A stretch of DNA of 64,000 nt from Segetibacter aerophilus (GCF_007991655.1 NZ_BJYT01000002.1:248001-312000); one strand, 5' to 3'; counted from the first letter of the stretch, positions 17,592 through 26,606 are shown. Numbers and translations are program-made. The notes: generated by a model not told the origin, from the sequence alone.

Positions 17592-18371
17592 ATGGAAATG
17601 AAACAATTTCTAATCTTAGCACTTCTCCTACCAGGTTTAACTCTTACCTCCGCGGCCCAAGAGCCCCAGAGAGCTAAGCCTGAGGAAACGGAATATTATT
17701 CGCCGGTACCTCCCGTAGTTACACCCGGTGCAGGTTTTAGTGATGCGCCATCTGACGCGATCATCTTATTTGATGGGAAGAATTTGGATCAATGGATTAA
17801 TTCAAAAGACTCAACTGCAGCGAAATGGACGCTTGGCGATAATGCGATGACGGTAAATAAAAGTGTAGGCGACATTCAAACCCGCAGTTCTTTCACGGAT
17901 TATCAACTCCATATCGAATACCGTATTCCCTCTAACATTACCGGTTCCGGGCAGGCCCGTGGTAATAGCGGAATCTTCTTAGCAGCACTTCCATGGGGAG
18001 CCGGTGGATACGAACTGCAGGTGCTGGACAACTATAAAAATACCACCTACGTAAACGGGCAGGTAGGAAGCATGTATAAGCAGGCTGTTCCATTAGCCAA
18101 CGCTTCGAAGAAGCCGGGTGAGTGGCAGACGTACGACGTAGTTTGGGTTGCACCGAAGTTCGACGATCATGGCATTTTGAAATCGATGGCAAGGGTTACA
18201 GTTTTTCACAACGGCGTGCTTGTACAAAACAACACATCGCTGCTGGGTGATACTCCTTATATCGGTCAACCCTCTTATAGAAAACATGGCGCAGCACCAA
18301 TTAAGTTACAATCGCATGGAGACAAGAGCGAGCCAATTAGTTATAGAAATATTTGGTTGAGACTTTTGTAA
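17592..18371 (+). CDS. DUF1080 (3-keto-disaccharide hydrolase type) secreted protein
   Basis: 259-residue single-domain DUF1080 protein with a signal peptide (LALLLPGLTLTSAAQ). Domain marks: DAIILFDGKNLDQWIN, FTDYQLHIEYRIP, GNSGIFLAALPWGAGGYELQV, GQVGSMYKQAVPLANASKKP, GEWQTYDVVWVAPKF, and the closing PIKLQSHGDKSEPISYRNIW. It is the second DUF1080 protein of the locus and lacks the extra modules of the first. The ATG at 17592 (MEMKQF) fits a signal peptide better than the ATG at 17562. It follows the cytochrome gene by 63 bp and is followed by a hairpin at 18397-18432. Confidence 0.85.
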   Translation: MEMKQFLILALLLPGLTLTSAAQEPQRAKPEETEYYSPVPPVVTPGAGFSDAPSDAIILFDGKNLDQWINSKDSTAAKWTLGDNAMTVNKSVGDIQTRSSFTDYQLHIEYRIPSNITGSGQARGNSGIFLAALPWGAGGYELQVLDNYKNTTYVNGQVGSMYKQAVPLANASKKPGEWQTYDVVWVAPKFDDHGILKSMARVTVFHNGVLVQNNTSLLGDTPYIGQPSYRKHGAAPIKLQSHGDKSEPISYRNIWLRLL

Positions 18372-18396
18372 GAATTGAAGACATATTTCATAAATC

Positions 18397-18432
18397 GAAG
18401 AAAAGCTGTTACAGATGTGGCAGCTTTTCTTC
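18397..18432 (+). terminator. Hairpin terminator after the DUF1080 gene
   Basis: Perfect 12-bp stem GAAGAAAAGCTG/CAGCTTTTCTTC with a 12-nt loop, 25 bp after the stop codon. The T-rich descending arm stands in for a T-tail. Confidence 0.65.
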
Positions 18433-18587
18433 TTGAAGGCAATTGTCTAAGAAGCTGGTTATATAGTTCTGACAATTTTGCGTCAGCATCAACAGCACAA
18501 GTTGCTGGCCGGGGCAAACAAATATTTGATTTTTTGGTTTTTGTATTTAAAAACATTTGAAGTACCGTTCCTTAAAACTTAACCCGA

Positions 18588-20621
18588 ATGCACATAAAAT
18601 CACGCCTTTTACTTTTTTGTCTTTTTAATCTCCTGCTGAAAACCGGTAGTGCCCAAGACACCTGGACCATTAAGGCATCATCAATAAATCCTTCTAACTA
18701 CTTTGGAGAAACGGTGGCAAACGGAATGATTGGCATTGTCTCTTCTCCTGAGCCCTTTAAAGTAAAAGACATTGTTTTAAACGGTGCATTCGATTTATAT
18801 GGCCGCGGCAGGGTTAGCAATATTCTGAAGACTTTCAATTTCGTAAACATGTACCTGGAAGTGGATGGTGCAAGAATAGAAAATTTTGGCCAGGTTCAAA
18901 ACGTACAGCAGGTGCTTGACATGAAACACGCTAATATGACAACTACTTTCAGTTATGGTGATAAAGCAACTGTCAGTTATACTCATTATTCTTTGCGCCA
19001 CCTGCCTTACACTGCTTTGGTTGATGTGACAATTGTTGCAAAAAAAGATATTGAGATAACTCCGGCAAGCGTAATGGAGGCACCAGATATGCTGAAGGAT
19101 GTACAGAACTATTACAACGAAATTGACCGGCCTCACATTCGTATATCCTTACTCACTTCGACAGCTAAAAGCCCTACAGGAAAATTGTTAATGGCTGCAT
19201 CAAACAGTTTTTTGTTTGATGAACAACATGGAAGCGAGCCTTCGGTCATTCATGAAATGTGGGATAACAACATGCACCTGTTGAAATTTAAAAAGAAATT
19301 GAAAGCAGGTCAAACATATCATTTTGCTGTCGTTGGTTCGGCTATTACTTCTGCTCATCATGATGATCCATTAAACGAAGCCGAACGCCTAACCATTTTT
19401 GCAAAGCTTGAGGGACGAGACCGATTGCTTCAATTTCATAATAAGGCATGGGACGAACTTTGGAAAAGCGATATAATTATACAGGGAGACGATGCTTCCC
19501 AACGTGAAGTGCGAAGTATGATTTACCATTTATATTCCTTTGCAAGAGAAGGCACAGCTTATAGTTTATCTCCGATGGGCCTCAGTGGTCTTGGTTATAA
19601 TGGTCATGCTTTTTGGGACACAGAACTGTGGATGTATCCTTCTTTGCTATTACTTCAACCAGGGATAGCAAAGTCTTTACTTGAGTACAGGTACCAACGT
19701 TTACAAACTGCAAAGCACAACGCTTTTTCACATGGCTATAAAGGCGCCATGTTTCCGTGGGAGAGTGCCGCTAGTGGTAACGAGGAAACACCCGTTTGGG
19801 CGCTTAGTGGACCTTTTGAGCATCACATCACTGCTGACGTCGCGATAGCCACCTGGAACTATTATTCCGTTACTCACGATAAGGAATGGTTACGAGAGAG
19901 AGGTTACCCGTTGCTAAAAGAAACGGCAGACTTTTGGGCCAGCCGGGTAGAAAGAAACGGCCCCGGAAAATACGAAATTAAAAATGTGGTGGCAGCAGAT
20001 GAATGGGCTGAAAACGTAGACAATAATGCCTTTACGAATGCCGCTGCAAAAGCAAATTTAAAGTATGCGACGGATGCAGCTACTATACTTGGTCTTACAC
20101 CTGATCCGGATTGGATGAATGTTTATAAAAATATTCCTATTCTAAAATTTGCAGATGGCGTAACAAAAGAACATGAAGCATACAGAGGTGAAAAGATTAA
20201 GCAAGCTGATGTAAACCTGCTAGCTTATCCATTGAAAGAAATCACAGACCCTGGAGCCGTTAGAAGAGACCTTGAATATTATGAACCTAGAGTAGGTGAG
20301 GGGCCAGCTATGACCCATGCCATTTTTACTATTTTGCACGAACGTTTGGGAAATCCGGAAAAGGCTTTCAAAGCTTTTAAAGTAGGATATACTCCTAATA
20401 TGCGTCCACCTTTTGGTGTCATTGCCGAAACAGCGACAGGTAACAACCCTTATTTCGCAACAGGAGCTGGCGGAATGATTCAGGCGATGCTAAACGGATT
20501 TGGAGGACTTGAAATAACACCCGGAGGTATTGTGCGGTTGCCAACAAAGCTGCCTCCTCACTGGAAGTCTTTACAATTAACAGGAATTGGTCCGGAGAAA
20601 AAAACATTCATCGTAAAGTAA
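18588..20621 (+). CDS. Glycoside hydrolase family 65 protein (alpha-glucoside hydrolase or phosphorylase type)
   Basis: 677 residues with a signal peptide (to about 22, TGSAQ), so it acts in the periplasm. The (alpha/alpha)6 barrel of GH65 is shown by GYNGHAFWDTELWMYPSLLL, YRYQRLQTAKHNA, GYKGAMFPWESA and the catalytic-acid segment VAADEWAENVDNNAFTN, placing the general acid at Glu472. A later GEGPAMTH contains Glu571, a candidate base if it is a hydrolase. The family includes phosphorylases for maltose, trehalose and kojibiose, and exported hydrolases such as a Flavobacterium johnsoniae kojibiose hydrolase. Export argues for hydrolysis, since phosphorolysis is mostly cytosolic. It probably feeds on the same substrate as the SusC/SusD and DUF1080 genes upstream. 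Confidence 0.85.
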   Translation: MHIKSRLLLFCLFNLLLKTGSAQDTWTIKASSINPSNYFGETVANGMIGIVSSPEPFKVKDIVLNGAFDLYGRGRVSNILKTFNFVNMYLEVDGARIENFGQVQNVQQVLDMKHANMTTTFSYGDKATVSYTHYSLRHLPYTALVDVTIVAKKDIEITPASVMEAPDMLKDVQNYYNEIDRPHIRISLLTSTAKSPTGKLLMAASNSFLFDEQHGSEPSVIHEMWDNNMHLLKFKKKLKAGQTYHFAVVGSAITSAHHDDPLNEAERLTIFAKLEGRDRLLQFHNKAWDELWKSDIIIQGDDASQREVRSMIYHLYSFAREGTAYSLSPMGLSGLGYNGHAFWDTELWMYPSLLLLQPGIAKSLLEYRYQRLQTAKHNAFSHGYKGAMFPWESAASGNEETPVWALSGPFEHHITADVAIATWNYYSVTHDKEWLRERGYPLLKETADFWASRVERNGPGKYEIKNVVAADEWAENVDNNAFTNAAAKANLKYATDAATILGLTPDPDWMNVYKNIPILKFADGVTKEHEAYRGEKIKQADVNLLAYPLKEITDPGAVRRDLEYYEPRVGEGPAMTHAIFTILHERLGNPEKAFKAFKVGYTPNMRPPFGVIAETATGNNPYFATGAGGMIQAMLNGFGGLEITPGGIVRLPTKLPPHWKSLQLTGIGPEKKTFIVK

Positions 20622-20715
20622 AATGTACATGGACCAAGTTTCCGGGCAGATCGTCTTAAAAATTTTTAATACTTTTTGCCCGTAACTGTAGAATAAGTAT
20701 TTTTCCTAAAGATTT

Positions 20716-21282
20716 GTGAAACAACTTGCTGCCATATTATTGATTTCTATTTTCCTCTTTAATCTTTTTGGTTATAGGCTACTCTTCAATTACGCTCAAC
20801 AGCAATCGGACACGAGACTTGAAGCATCATTTGATAAGAACGATTTTAATGAAGCTGAGCTTGTCGCCATAAAAATTCCTCTTTCTCTTCCTTACCTAAA
20901 CAACCAGCAAAACTTTGAGCGGGTGGATGGCGAGATTACCGTAAAAGGTAAAATTTACAAGTATGTAAAAAGGAAGATTGCTGATGGCAACCTGGTTTTG
21001 TTATGCTTGCCCGATAATAATAAAATGAGGATTGAGTCTGCCAAGCACGACTTTTTCAAAAATACAAATGACATCGCGCAAAACGACAATTCTAAAAAGT
21101 CGAACAATTCAAAAGGATTTTTTAAAAACCTTGTTGGAGAGTATGATTGTCATACAAGCATTTCAGCGCCTGCAATTTTAATTTTAAGTAACCGCATTTA
21201 TTCTATAAAGGAACAGTTAAGCTGCCTTCCTTCTTCACCCCATTCTTCCCCTGAGCAGCCGCCCGAGCTGACGTTGCTATAA
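20716..21282 (+). CDS. Exported hypothetical protein of Bacteroidota
   Basis: 188-residue protein read from a GTG start, with an N-terminal hydrophobic segment (LAAILLISIFLFNLFGYRLL) that acts as signal or anchor. The middle has VAIKIPLSLPYLNNQQNFERVDGEITVKGKIYKYVKRKI, written here only as landmarks: IPLSLPYL, then GEITVKGKIY, then YVKRKIADGNLVLLCLP. A basic Asn/Ser/Lys patch (about 120-135) follows, and the tail is Pro-rich (SSPEQPPEL). I recall similar proteins placed before TonB-dependent receptors in Chitinophagaceae; no receptor follows here. No function can be given. Confidence 0.65.
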   Translation: MKQLAAILLISIFLFNLFGYRLLFNYAQQQSDTRLEASFDKNDFNEAELVAIKIPLSLPYLNNQQNFERVDGEITVKGKIYKYVKRKIADGNLVLLCLPDNNKMRIESAKHDFFKNTNDIAQNDNSKKSNNSKGFFKNLVGEYDCHTSISAPAILILSNRIYSIKEQLSCLPSSPHSSPEQPPELTLL

Positions 21283-21558
21283 AGGCACACATTATACTTG
21301 TTTGGCAGGTCGATCTTATTATCATGATAATTTAAACCTGGCTTGATCAACTTTCTACTGCTTGCTGCATTTTGCTTTGTTTCCAAAAATGTGCTCGAAT
21401 CCTTTAAAGGGAAACTTAGTAACATTGGAAAGAGCTTCCCTTAGAAACCGCAGAGAAAATCCAGAGAAAGTTGAAGTGTGCGACGCAACGATGTTGCCCT
21501 TATTGATACCGTTGGCAACAAAAAAATTTTAAAAGAATTCATCGTATTTAAAGACCTT
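21283..21558. other. Spacer with a possible gene remnant and a dispersed repeat
   Basis: 276 bp without a supported gene. A short frame from about 21340 to 21441 reads like the start of an exported protein (LINFLLLAAFCFVSKN) and then stops, which may be a decayed partner of the preceding gene. A repeat copy is at 21471-21496. Confidence 0.4.
21471..21496 (+). repeat. Dispersed repeat copy, CGACGCAACGATG form
   Basis: GTTGAAGTG-type 5' half joined to TGCGACGCAACGATGTTG. It ends 62 bp before the haloperoxidase ATG and, read in frame from 21478, adds a false MRRNDV to that protein. Confidence 0.8.
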
Positions 21559-22908
21559 ATGAGGATAATTCTTTTCGTTGTAATATTTATGGTTCTGCTA
21601 CAGGCATGCAAGAATTCAGGAGAATATGCAAAGGTTACACACGACCCTCTCCTGTATAGCAAGACTGTTAAAAAGCTCAATGACATAGTGCTGGAAAACA
21701 ATTTTCCCCCGATGATTGCTGCGCGTAATTACGCCTACGCCAATATTGCCGCTTACGAAGTAATAGCTGCCGGGGATAAAAGTTATCCATCTCTTGCCGG
21801 GCAAATACATGGTCTTACAACTATACCCAAACCTGTCGCGCCAAACAAAGTAGACTTTCCGTTTGCAGCTTTGCTGTCATTTTGCAAAGTCGGCAACGCC
21901 GTTACTTTTCCTGAGGGTAGTATGGATGTTTACGTGAATGAATTGAAAAAAAAGGCAAAAGATGCGGGAATGCCTTCGGATATTTTTGAAGGCAGCGTAA
22001 GCTATGCCAGTCTGGTTGCTGACAGCATTATGAGCTGGAGCAAAAAAGACAACTACGCCAAAATACGTAGTTCAAGCAAATTTACGGTTACGAACGAGGA
22101 TGGCAGGTGGATACCAACGCCGCCCATGTATGCCCAGGCCGTTGAGCCGCACTGGATGGAAGTAAGAACCCTTGTGCTTGATTCTTGTTCTCAATTTAAA
22201 CCTGTTCGTCCGCCTAAGTACGACCCAAAAAACATTTCGAGTACTTTCTACAATGCGATGATGCTGGTGAAGAAGGCAGTTGACAGCCTTACTCCCGAAC
22301 AAAAGCACATGGCGGATTTTTGGGATGACAATTCTTTTAAATTAAATGTAAACGGTCACGTAATGTATGCCACTAAGAAGTTTTCTCCCGGCGGCCATTG
22401 GATGAACATTGTAGGTATCATAGCAGCAAACAAAAAATCAGATTTTAATACGACCGTTTCGGCCTATGCTCAAACGTCTATTGCTTTGTTTGATGCATTC
22501 ATTAGCTGTTGGGACGAGAAATTCAGAAGCAATTATATCAGGCCCGAAACTGCAATTAACAAGTACGTCGATCCTGAATGGCAGCCATATATTCAAACTC
22601 CACCGTTTCCTGAATATACTAGTGGACACGCAGTTATTTCAGCAGCCGCAGCAGAGGTGATGACTCATTACTTTGGAGATAACATCAACTACACCGATAC
22701 TTCTGAGCTCGAATTTGGTATACCCAGTCGTTCATTTGAATCTGTTCGTGCAGCAGCAAACGAAGCGGGAATGTCAAGAGTATTTGGAGGAATCCATTTC
22801 AAACACTCCTGCGAAGTTGGGCGCGACATGGGCATTAAGGTTGGAGAACTGGTTTTACAACGTCTTAAAATGAAGGACCTTAAAAAAGGTTTCTTGGCAA
22901 AAAACTAA
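21559..22908 (+). CDS. Vanadium-dependent haloperoxidase / PAP2-type lipoprotein (first)
   Basis: 449-residue lipoprotein (lipobox LLQAC) of the vanadium haloperoxidase/PAP2 superfamily. The three active-site motifs are readable: KX6RP as K321-FRSNYI-RP, SGH at 355-357 in PEYTSGHAV, and SRX5H as SRVFGGIH with the vanadate- or phosphate-binding His at 413. The Asp normally three residues after that His plus one (HX3D) is Ser417 here. The family either oxidises halides with peroxide or acts as an acid phosphatase; sequence alone does not settle which. The ATG at 21559 is chosen because upstream codons come from the dispersed repeat and would bury the lipobox. It starts a four-gene run with two barrels and a second haloperoxidase. 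Confidence 0.85.
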   Translation: MRIILFVVIFMVLLQACKNSGEYAKVTHDPLLYSKTVKKLNDIVLENNFPPMIAARNYAYANIAAYEVIAAGDKSYPSLAGQIHGLTTIPKPVAPNKVDFPFAALLSFCKVGNAVTFPEGSMDVYVNELKKKAKDAGMPSDIFEGSVSYASLVADSIMSWSKKDNYAKIRSSSKFTVTNEDGRWIPTPPMYAQAVEPHWMEVRTLVLDSCSQFKPVRPPKYDPKNISSTFYNAMMLVKKAVDSLTPEQKHMADFWDDNSFKLNVNGHVMYATKKFSPGGHWMNIVGIIAANKKSDFNTTVSAYAQTSIALFDAFISCWDEKFRSNYIRPETAINKYVDPEWQPYIQTPPFPEYTSGHAVISAAAAEVMTHYFGDNINYTDTSELEFGIPSRSFESVRAAANEAGMSRVFGGIHFKHSCEVGRDMGIKVGELVLQRLKMKDLKKGFLAKN

Positions 22909-22938
22909 ACTAACACAAACGATCAAAACATAAAGATT

Positions 22939-24015
22939 ATGAAAAAAAAATTATCTATACTAATTACTTCTTTCTCTATCATATTTACTGCGAATCAAGC
23001 GAGTGCACAAGGTTGTGTGGCTATTCGCAGCACCGGGGGATATTGCAGCATGCAACAAGCTGACAGCAGCAAATGGCAGCTCAGCATTAATAACAGGTAC
23101 TTTAAATCTTTTAGGCACTTTGTCGGAACTGATGAACAAAAGCAAAGAATGGAATTGGGTACTGAAGTAATCAATCATTCAACAGCTACTGATATTGCTA
23201 TTACCCGCAAGCTCAATTCAAGATGGTCGCTTATGTTAGATATGCCCATTCTTTCTAACGCAAGGTCTTCGTTATATGAGCACGCAAACTTGGGTAGAAA
23301 CACAACACATTCATTTGGTCTTGGTGACATGCGTATTGCTCTATACAGTTGGTTATGGAACCCTGAAAAATTGTATAAAGGAAACATACAAGTTGGCTTG
23401 GGTATTAAATTGCCAACAGGTGCTTACAATTACCAGGACTACTTCAAGGTAACAGATAGTACAAAGAGATTAGGACCTGTTGACCAATCGATTCAACTAG
23501 GTGATGGTGGAACAGGATTGACTCTTGAAATAAACGGCTTCTATAATGTAACCCATTCTGTAGGGCTCTATGGTAACTTTTATTACCTAAGCAATCCAAG
23601 AGAACAAAACGGCGTATCTACTGCAAGAGGTGGTACTCCATCTGCAACTGCAGTATTCAACGGCAGTGATGTGATGAGCGTTCCTGACCAAATGATGATA
23701 AGGGCAGGTGTAAATTACATGATACATCGCCTGACTGTTTCTGCAGGTCTGCGTGAAGAAGTGTTACCGGTGTATGACTTAATCGGGGGAAGCAATGGCT
23801 TTAGAAGGCCAGGTAGAATTTTGACAGTTGAGCCCGGTATTACTTATAGCCTGCCTAAGGTTAGTCTCTTTGCTTATGTGCCTACGGCTCTTTCACGCAA
23901 CCGTACTCAAAGTGTACCAGACAAAATATCAACTGCTCGTACAGGAAAGTTCACTCAGGGCGACGCTGCTTTTGCTGACTACAGTATAAATGTTGGTGCT
24001 TCTTTCAAGTTTTAA
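22939..24015 (+). CDS. Outer-membrane beta-barrel protein (first of pair)
   Basis: 358 residues with a signal peptide (about 1-24, ANQASAQ) and a mature N-terminus with two Cys (GCVAIRSTGGYC). The remainder alternates polar and hydrophobic residues in strands typical of channel-type barrels of the MetA-pathway phenol-degradation class: WQLSINNRYFKSFRHF, RWSLMLDMPIL, GLGDMRIALYSWLW, IQVGLGIKLPTGAYN. It ends in a terminal Phe (ASFKF), the outer-membrane assembly signal. It lies 30 bp after the first haloperoxidase and 49 bp before a second barrel. A role in substrate or product passage for the haloperoxidases is inferred from position only. Confidence 0.7.
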   Translation: MKKKLSILITSFSIIFTANQASAQGCVAIRSTGGYCSMQQADSSKWQLSINNRYFKSFRHFVGTDEQKQRMELGTEVINHSTATDIAITRKLNSRWSLMLDMPILSNARSSLYEHANLGRNTTHSFGLGDMRIALYSWLWNPEKLYKGNIQVGLGIKLPTGAYNYQDYFKVTDSTKRLGPVDQSIQLGDGGTGLTLEINGFYNVTHSVGLYGNFYYLSNPREQNGVSTARGGTPSATAVFNGSDVMSVPDQMMIRAGVNYMIHRLTVSAGLREEVLPVYDLIGGSNGFRRPGRILTVEPGITYSLPKVSLFAYVPTALSRNRTQSVPDKISTARTGKFTQGDAAFADYSINVGASFKF

Positions 24016-24064
24016 ATCTTTTCGGATCATTTTTCGATTTTAACCAAACTTAATACTCACTTAT

Positions 24065-25027
24065 ATGAGAATTATATCCAAGGGCAAGCTTCCTGCTTCC
24101 CTTATAATACTTCTTTGCATCCTTTCTTTTAAACAACTGCAAGCTCAAACTGATATTGATGCTATAATGATGGCAAAAAGAAATATCTGTGTTGGGCCGG
24201 CTTACAGCTATAGCAGTTGGACAAATTACTGGGAAGGCACTTATAAAAGGGACAACCGCAACCTTGGAAGAGTTAGTACGCAGATGTTTGCAGTAATGGG
24301 GAATTACGGAATTACGAATAACCTAAACGTTTTGTTTTCTGTTCCATATGTAAAGACAAAGGCGTCAGAAGGAACCATGCGAGGAATGGAAGGCTTCCAG
24401 GATTTGTCGCTTTGGTTGAAGTGGAGAGCGCTAAAAATAAAAATGGACAAAGGAACTTTCTCCCTCTTTGGTATTACCGGTTTATCTGTTCCACTATCTA
24501 ACTATGTAGCCGACTATCTGCCCTTGTCTATTGGTTTGCATAATAAGAGCCTTTCCGCAAGGGTAATGGCGGACTATCAAACAGGAAAGTTTTTTGTAAC
24601 GGGATCCGGCACTTACACCAGGAGAAGTAATGTTAGCGTAGACCGTACATCCTACTACACTACTGATGCCCATCTTACTAACCAGGTGGAAATGCCAGAT
24701 GTTGCTTCTGCTAACTTCAGAACCGGGCTTAGAAGTAAGTATCTTATAGCAGAGGTAGTACTGGCCAACATGACAACTCTTGGTGGTTTTGATATAAGAA
24801 GAAACGACATGCCTTTTCCCTCCAACAAAATGATTGCAACTACGGCCGGTGTTAATATGAAATATACAGTTGAGAAAGTACGTGGCCTGGAGTTAACTGC
24901 GGGCGCCAACCAGGTGATAGCAGGCAGAAATGTCGGACGCGCATTAACGGTAAACGGAGGGGTTTTCTATATTATCGATTTTTCTTACAAGACAAAAAAA
25001 GTTATTTCTAATACTCAAGCCCTTTAG
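24065..25027 (+). CDS. Outer-membrane beta-barrel protein (second of pair)
   Basis: 320 residues with a signal peptide (ending KQLQAQT). Strand-rich pattern: GRVSTQMFAVMGNYGITNNL, VLFSVPYVKTKAS, FQDLSLWLKWRALK, FSLFGITGLSVPLSNY, GGVFYIIDFSYKTKK. It resembles its neighbour in layout (model barrel fed by a GITNNLNV-type turn) but is not a close copy. The start of the second haloperoxidase is one base after its stop codon, so co-expression is very likely. The last residues (NTQAL) do not end in an aromatic residue, unlike the first barrel. The solute is unknown. Confidence 0.68.
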   Translation: MRIISKGKLPASLIILLCILSFKQLQAQTDIDAIMMAKRNICVGPAYSYSSWTNYWEGTYKRDNRNLGRVSTQMFAVMGNYGITNNLNVLFSVPYVKTKASEGTMRGMEGFQDLSLWLKWRALKIKMDKGTFSLFGITGLSVPLSNYVADYLPLSIGLHNKSLSARVMADYQTGKFFVTGSGTYTRRSNVSVDRTSYYTTDAHLTNQVEMPDVASANFRTGLRSKYLIAEVVLANMTTLGGFDIRRNDMPFPSNKMIATTAGVNMKYTVEKVRGLELTAGANQVIAGRNVGRALTVNGGVFYIIDFSYKTKKVISNTQAL

Positions 25028-25028
25028 T

Positions 25029-26579
25029 ATGAAAAGAGTTATTCTCCCTATCACAATACTGGTAGTAGCATCTACCTTACTATACACCTCCTGCTCAAAA
25101 GCTGTAAAGGGCCGTACTGACGATATACCCGCCCTAAGCCCATCAAATAATGATCTAAACGCAGGAACCTGGAAAACAATTTTATTATCGAAGCCCAACC
25201 AGTTCGACGTCGCTGCACCTGTGGCTACTAATTCTCCCGGCTATGTTGGAGAGTTAAATGAGATCAAAGGACTCCAGCAAAATTTATCAGATGACCAAAA
25301 GAACAGCATTAGTTATTGGAGCGCCGGTTGTGTGCTGCGCTGGAATGAAATATTAAGAGAATTGGTAGCAAAACACAATTTGCCTCCTTACCAAAATGAA
25401 GATGGTTCCTATCCCTTACCCAACGCAGCTAACCCATTTTCATATCCTGAGTTTCCATTTTCCAATCCACCTTATGCTGCTCGTGCTTATGCTTACATTA
25501 GTGCTGCTCAATATGACGCATTGGTAGCAGCATGGCATTACAAAAAGGTATATAACAGGGCTGCTCCTTATAAATTTGATCCTTCGATCAAAACATTGGT
25601 TCCAACAAGTGATCTGCCTTCTTACCCATCTGAAGATGCAGTGGTTGCCGGTGTAATGGCTGAAATGATGAAACTGTTTTTCCCTACCGAAGTAGCGTAT
25701 ATAGAACAAAGGGCAGCGGAAGCCACAAAAAGCCGTATGATGGCAGGTGCTAATGTTCGTAGTGAAATTGCCGCCGGAGAAGCTTTGGGAAGAGCTGTAG
25801 CACAAGCCTTTGCTGCACGCGGCAGAACTGATAATACTGGTAAAGCAGTTGGAACACAGGCAGATTGGTCGAAGCTGGAAATGGACTGTATAGCGAAAGG
25901 CGAAAAGCCTTGGTTAAGTCTTGAAACCCCTATCAGGCCGCCCATGCTTCCGTTTTATGGAAAAGTAAAGGCCTTCTTATTTGACTCTGCCACATGCGTC
26001 GCCCTTCGCCCGGGCCCACCGCCTGCAACAGGTAGTGACTTAATGAAAAAAGAAACAGAAGAAATTTATCAGTTTGTAAAGAATCCTTCGAGAGAACAAA
26101 TAAGGATCGTTCATTATTGGGCTGATGGAGCTGGTACTTACACTCCTCCCGGTCATTGGAATGCGATAGCCGCAGAAGATTTTATACCAAGAAATTATAG
26201 TGAAATTCGATGGGCGCGTAACCTGGCATTATTGAACATGGCGCTAATGGATGCTGCAATTGTATGCTGGGAAACGAAGTACTATTATTTTAATCCACGA
26301 CCCTCCCAAATGAACCCGGCTATAAAAACCATTACCGGCATCCCTAATTTTCCCGCTTATATTTCAGGTCATTCAACTTTCAGCGGAGCGGCAGCTGAAG
26401 TTCTGGGTTATATGATTCCCGAGAGATCCGCTGCTTACCAAAGCTTGGCACAGGAAGCATCAGTATCGAGAATGTATGGTGGCATACACTACAGAAGCGA
26501 TTGTGAAGCCGGGCTTGTAACTGGTAAAAAGGTCGGCCTTTTCGCTGTTTCAAGGGCCCGGACCGATGGTGCTGACTAG
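25029..26579 (+). CDS. Vanadium-dependent haloperoxidase / PAP2-type lipoprotein (second)
   Basis: 516-residue lipoprotein (lipobox LLYTSCSK). All three motifs of the family are complete: KX6RP at K417-YYYFNP-RP425, SGH at 446-448 in PAYISGHSTFSGAAAE, and SRX5HX3D from S480, with the metal-oxo-binding His487 and Asp491. It is larger than the first haloperoxidase and keeps the Asp that one lacks. It follows the second barrel gene directly and ends 27 bp before a strong terminator, so 21559-26579 forms one unit. Whether the metal is vanadate or the enzyme is a phosphatase needs biochemistry. Confidence 0.87.
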   Translation: MKRVILPITILVVASTLLYTSCSKAVKGRTDDIPALSPSNNDLNAGTWKTILLSKPNQFDVAAPVATNSPGYVGELNEIKGLQQNLSDDQKNSISYWSAGCVLRWNEILRELVAKHNLPPYQNEDGSYPLPNAANPFSYPEFPFSNPPYAARAYAYISAAQYDALVAAWHYKKVYNRAAPYKFDPSIKTLVPTSDLPSYPSEDAVVAGVMAEMMKLFFPTEVAYIEQRAAEATKSRMMAGANVRSEIAAGEALGRAVAQAFAARGRTDNTGKAVGTQADWSKLEMDCIAKGEKPWLSLETPIRPPMLPFYGKVKAFLFDSATCVALRPGPPPATGSDLMKKETEEIYQFVKNPSREQIRIVHYWADGAGTYTPPGHWNAIAAEDFIPRNYSEIRWARNLALLNMALMDAAIVCWETKYYYFNPRPSQMNPAIKTITGIPNFPAYISGHSTFSGAAAEVLGYMIPERSAAYQSLAQEASVSRMYGGIHYRSDCEAGLVTGKKVGLFAVSRARTDGAD

Positions 26580-26606
26580 TATCTTTTTAACCTTCTTTAT
26601 ATTCAC

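Noticed and set aside
18375-18560. 61- to 71-codon frames on both strands after the DUF1080 gene
   Set aside because: They run through the terminator hairpin at 18397-18432 and have no recognisable features.
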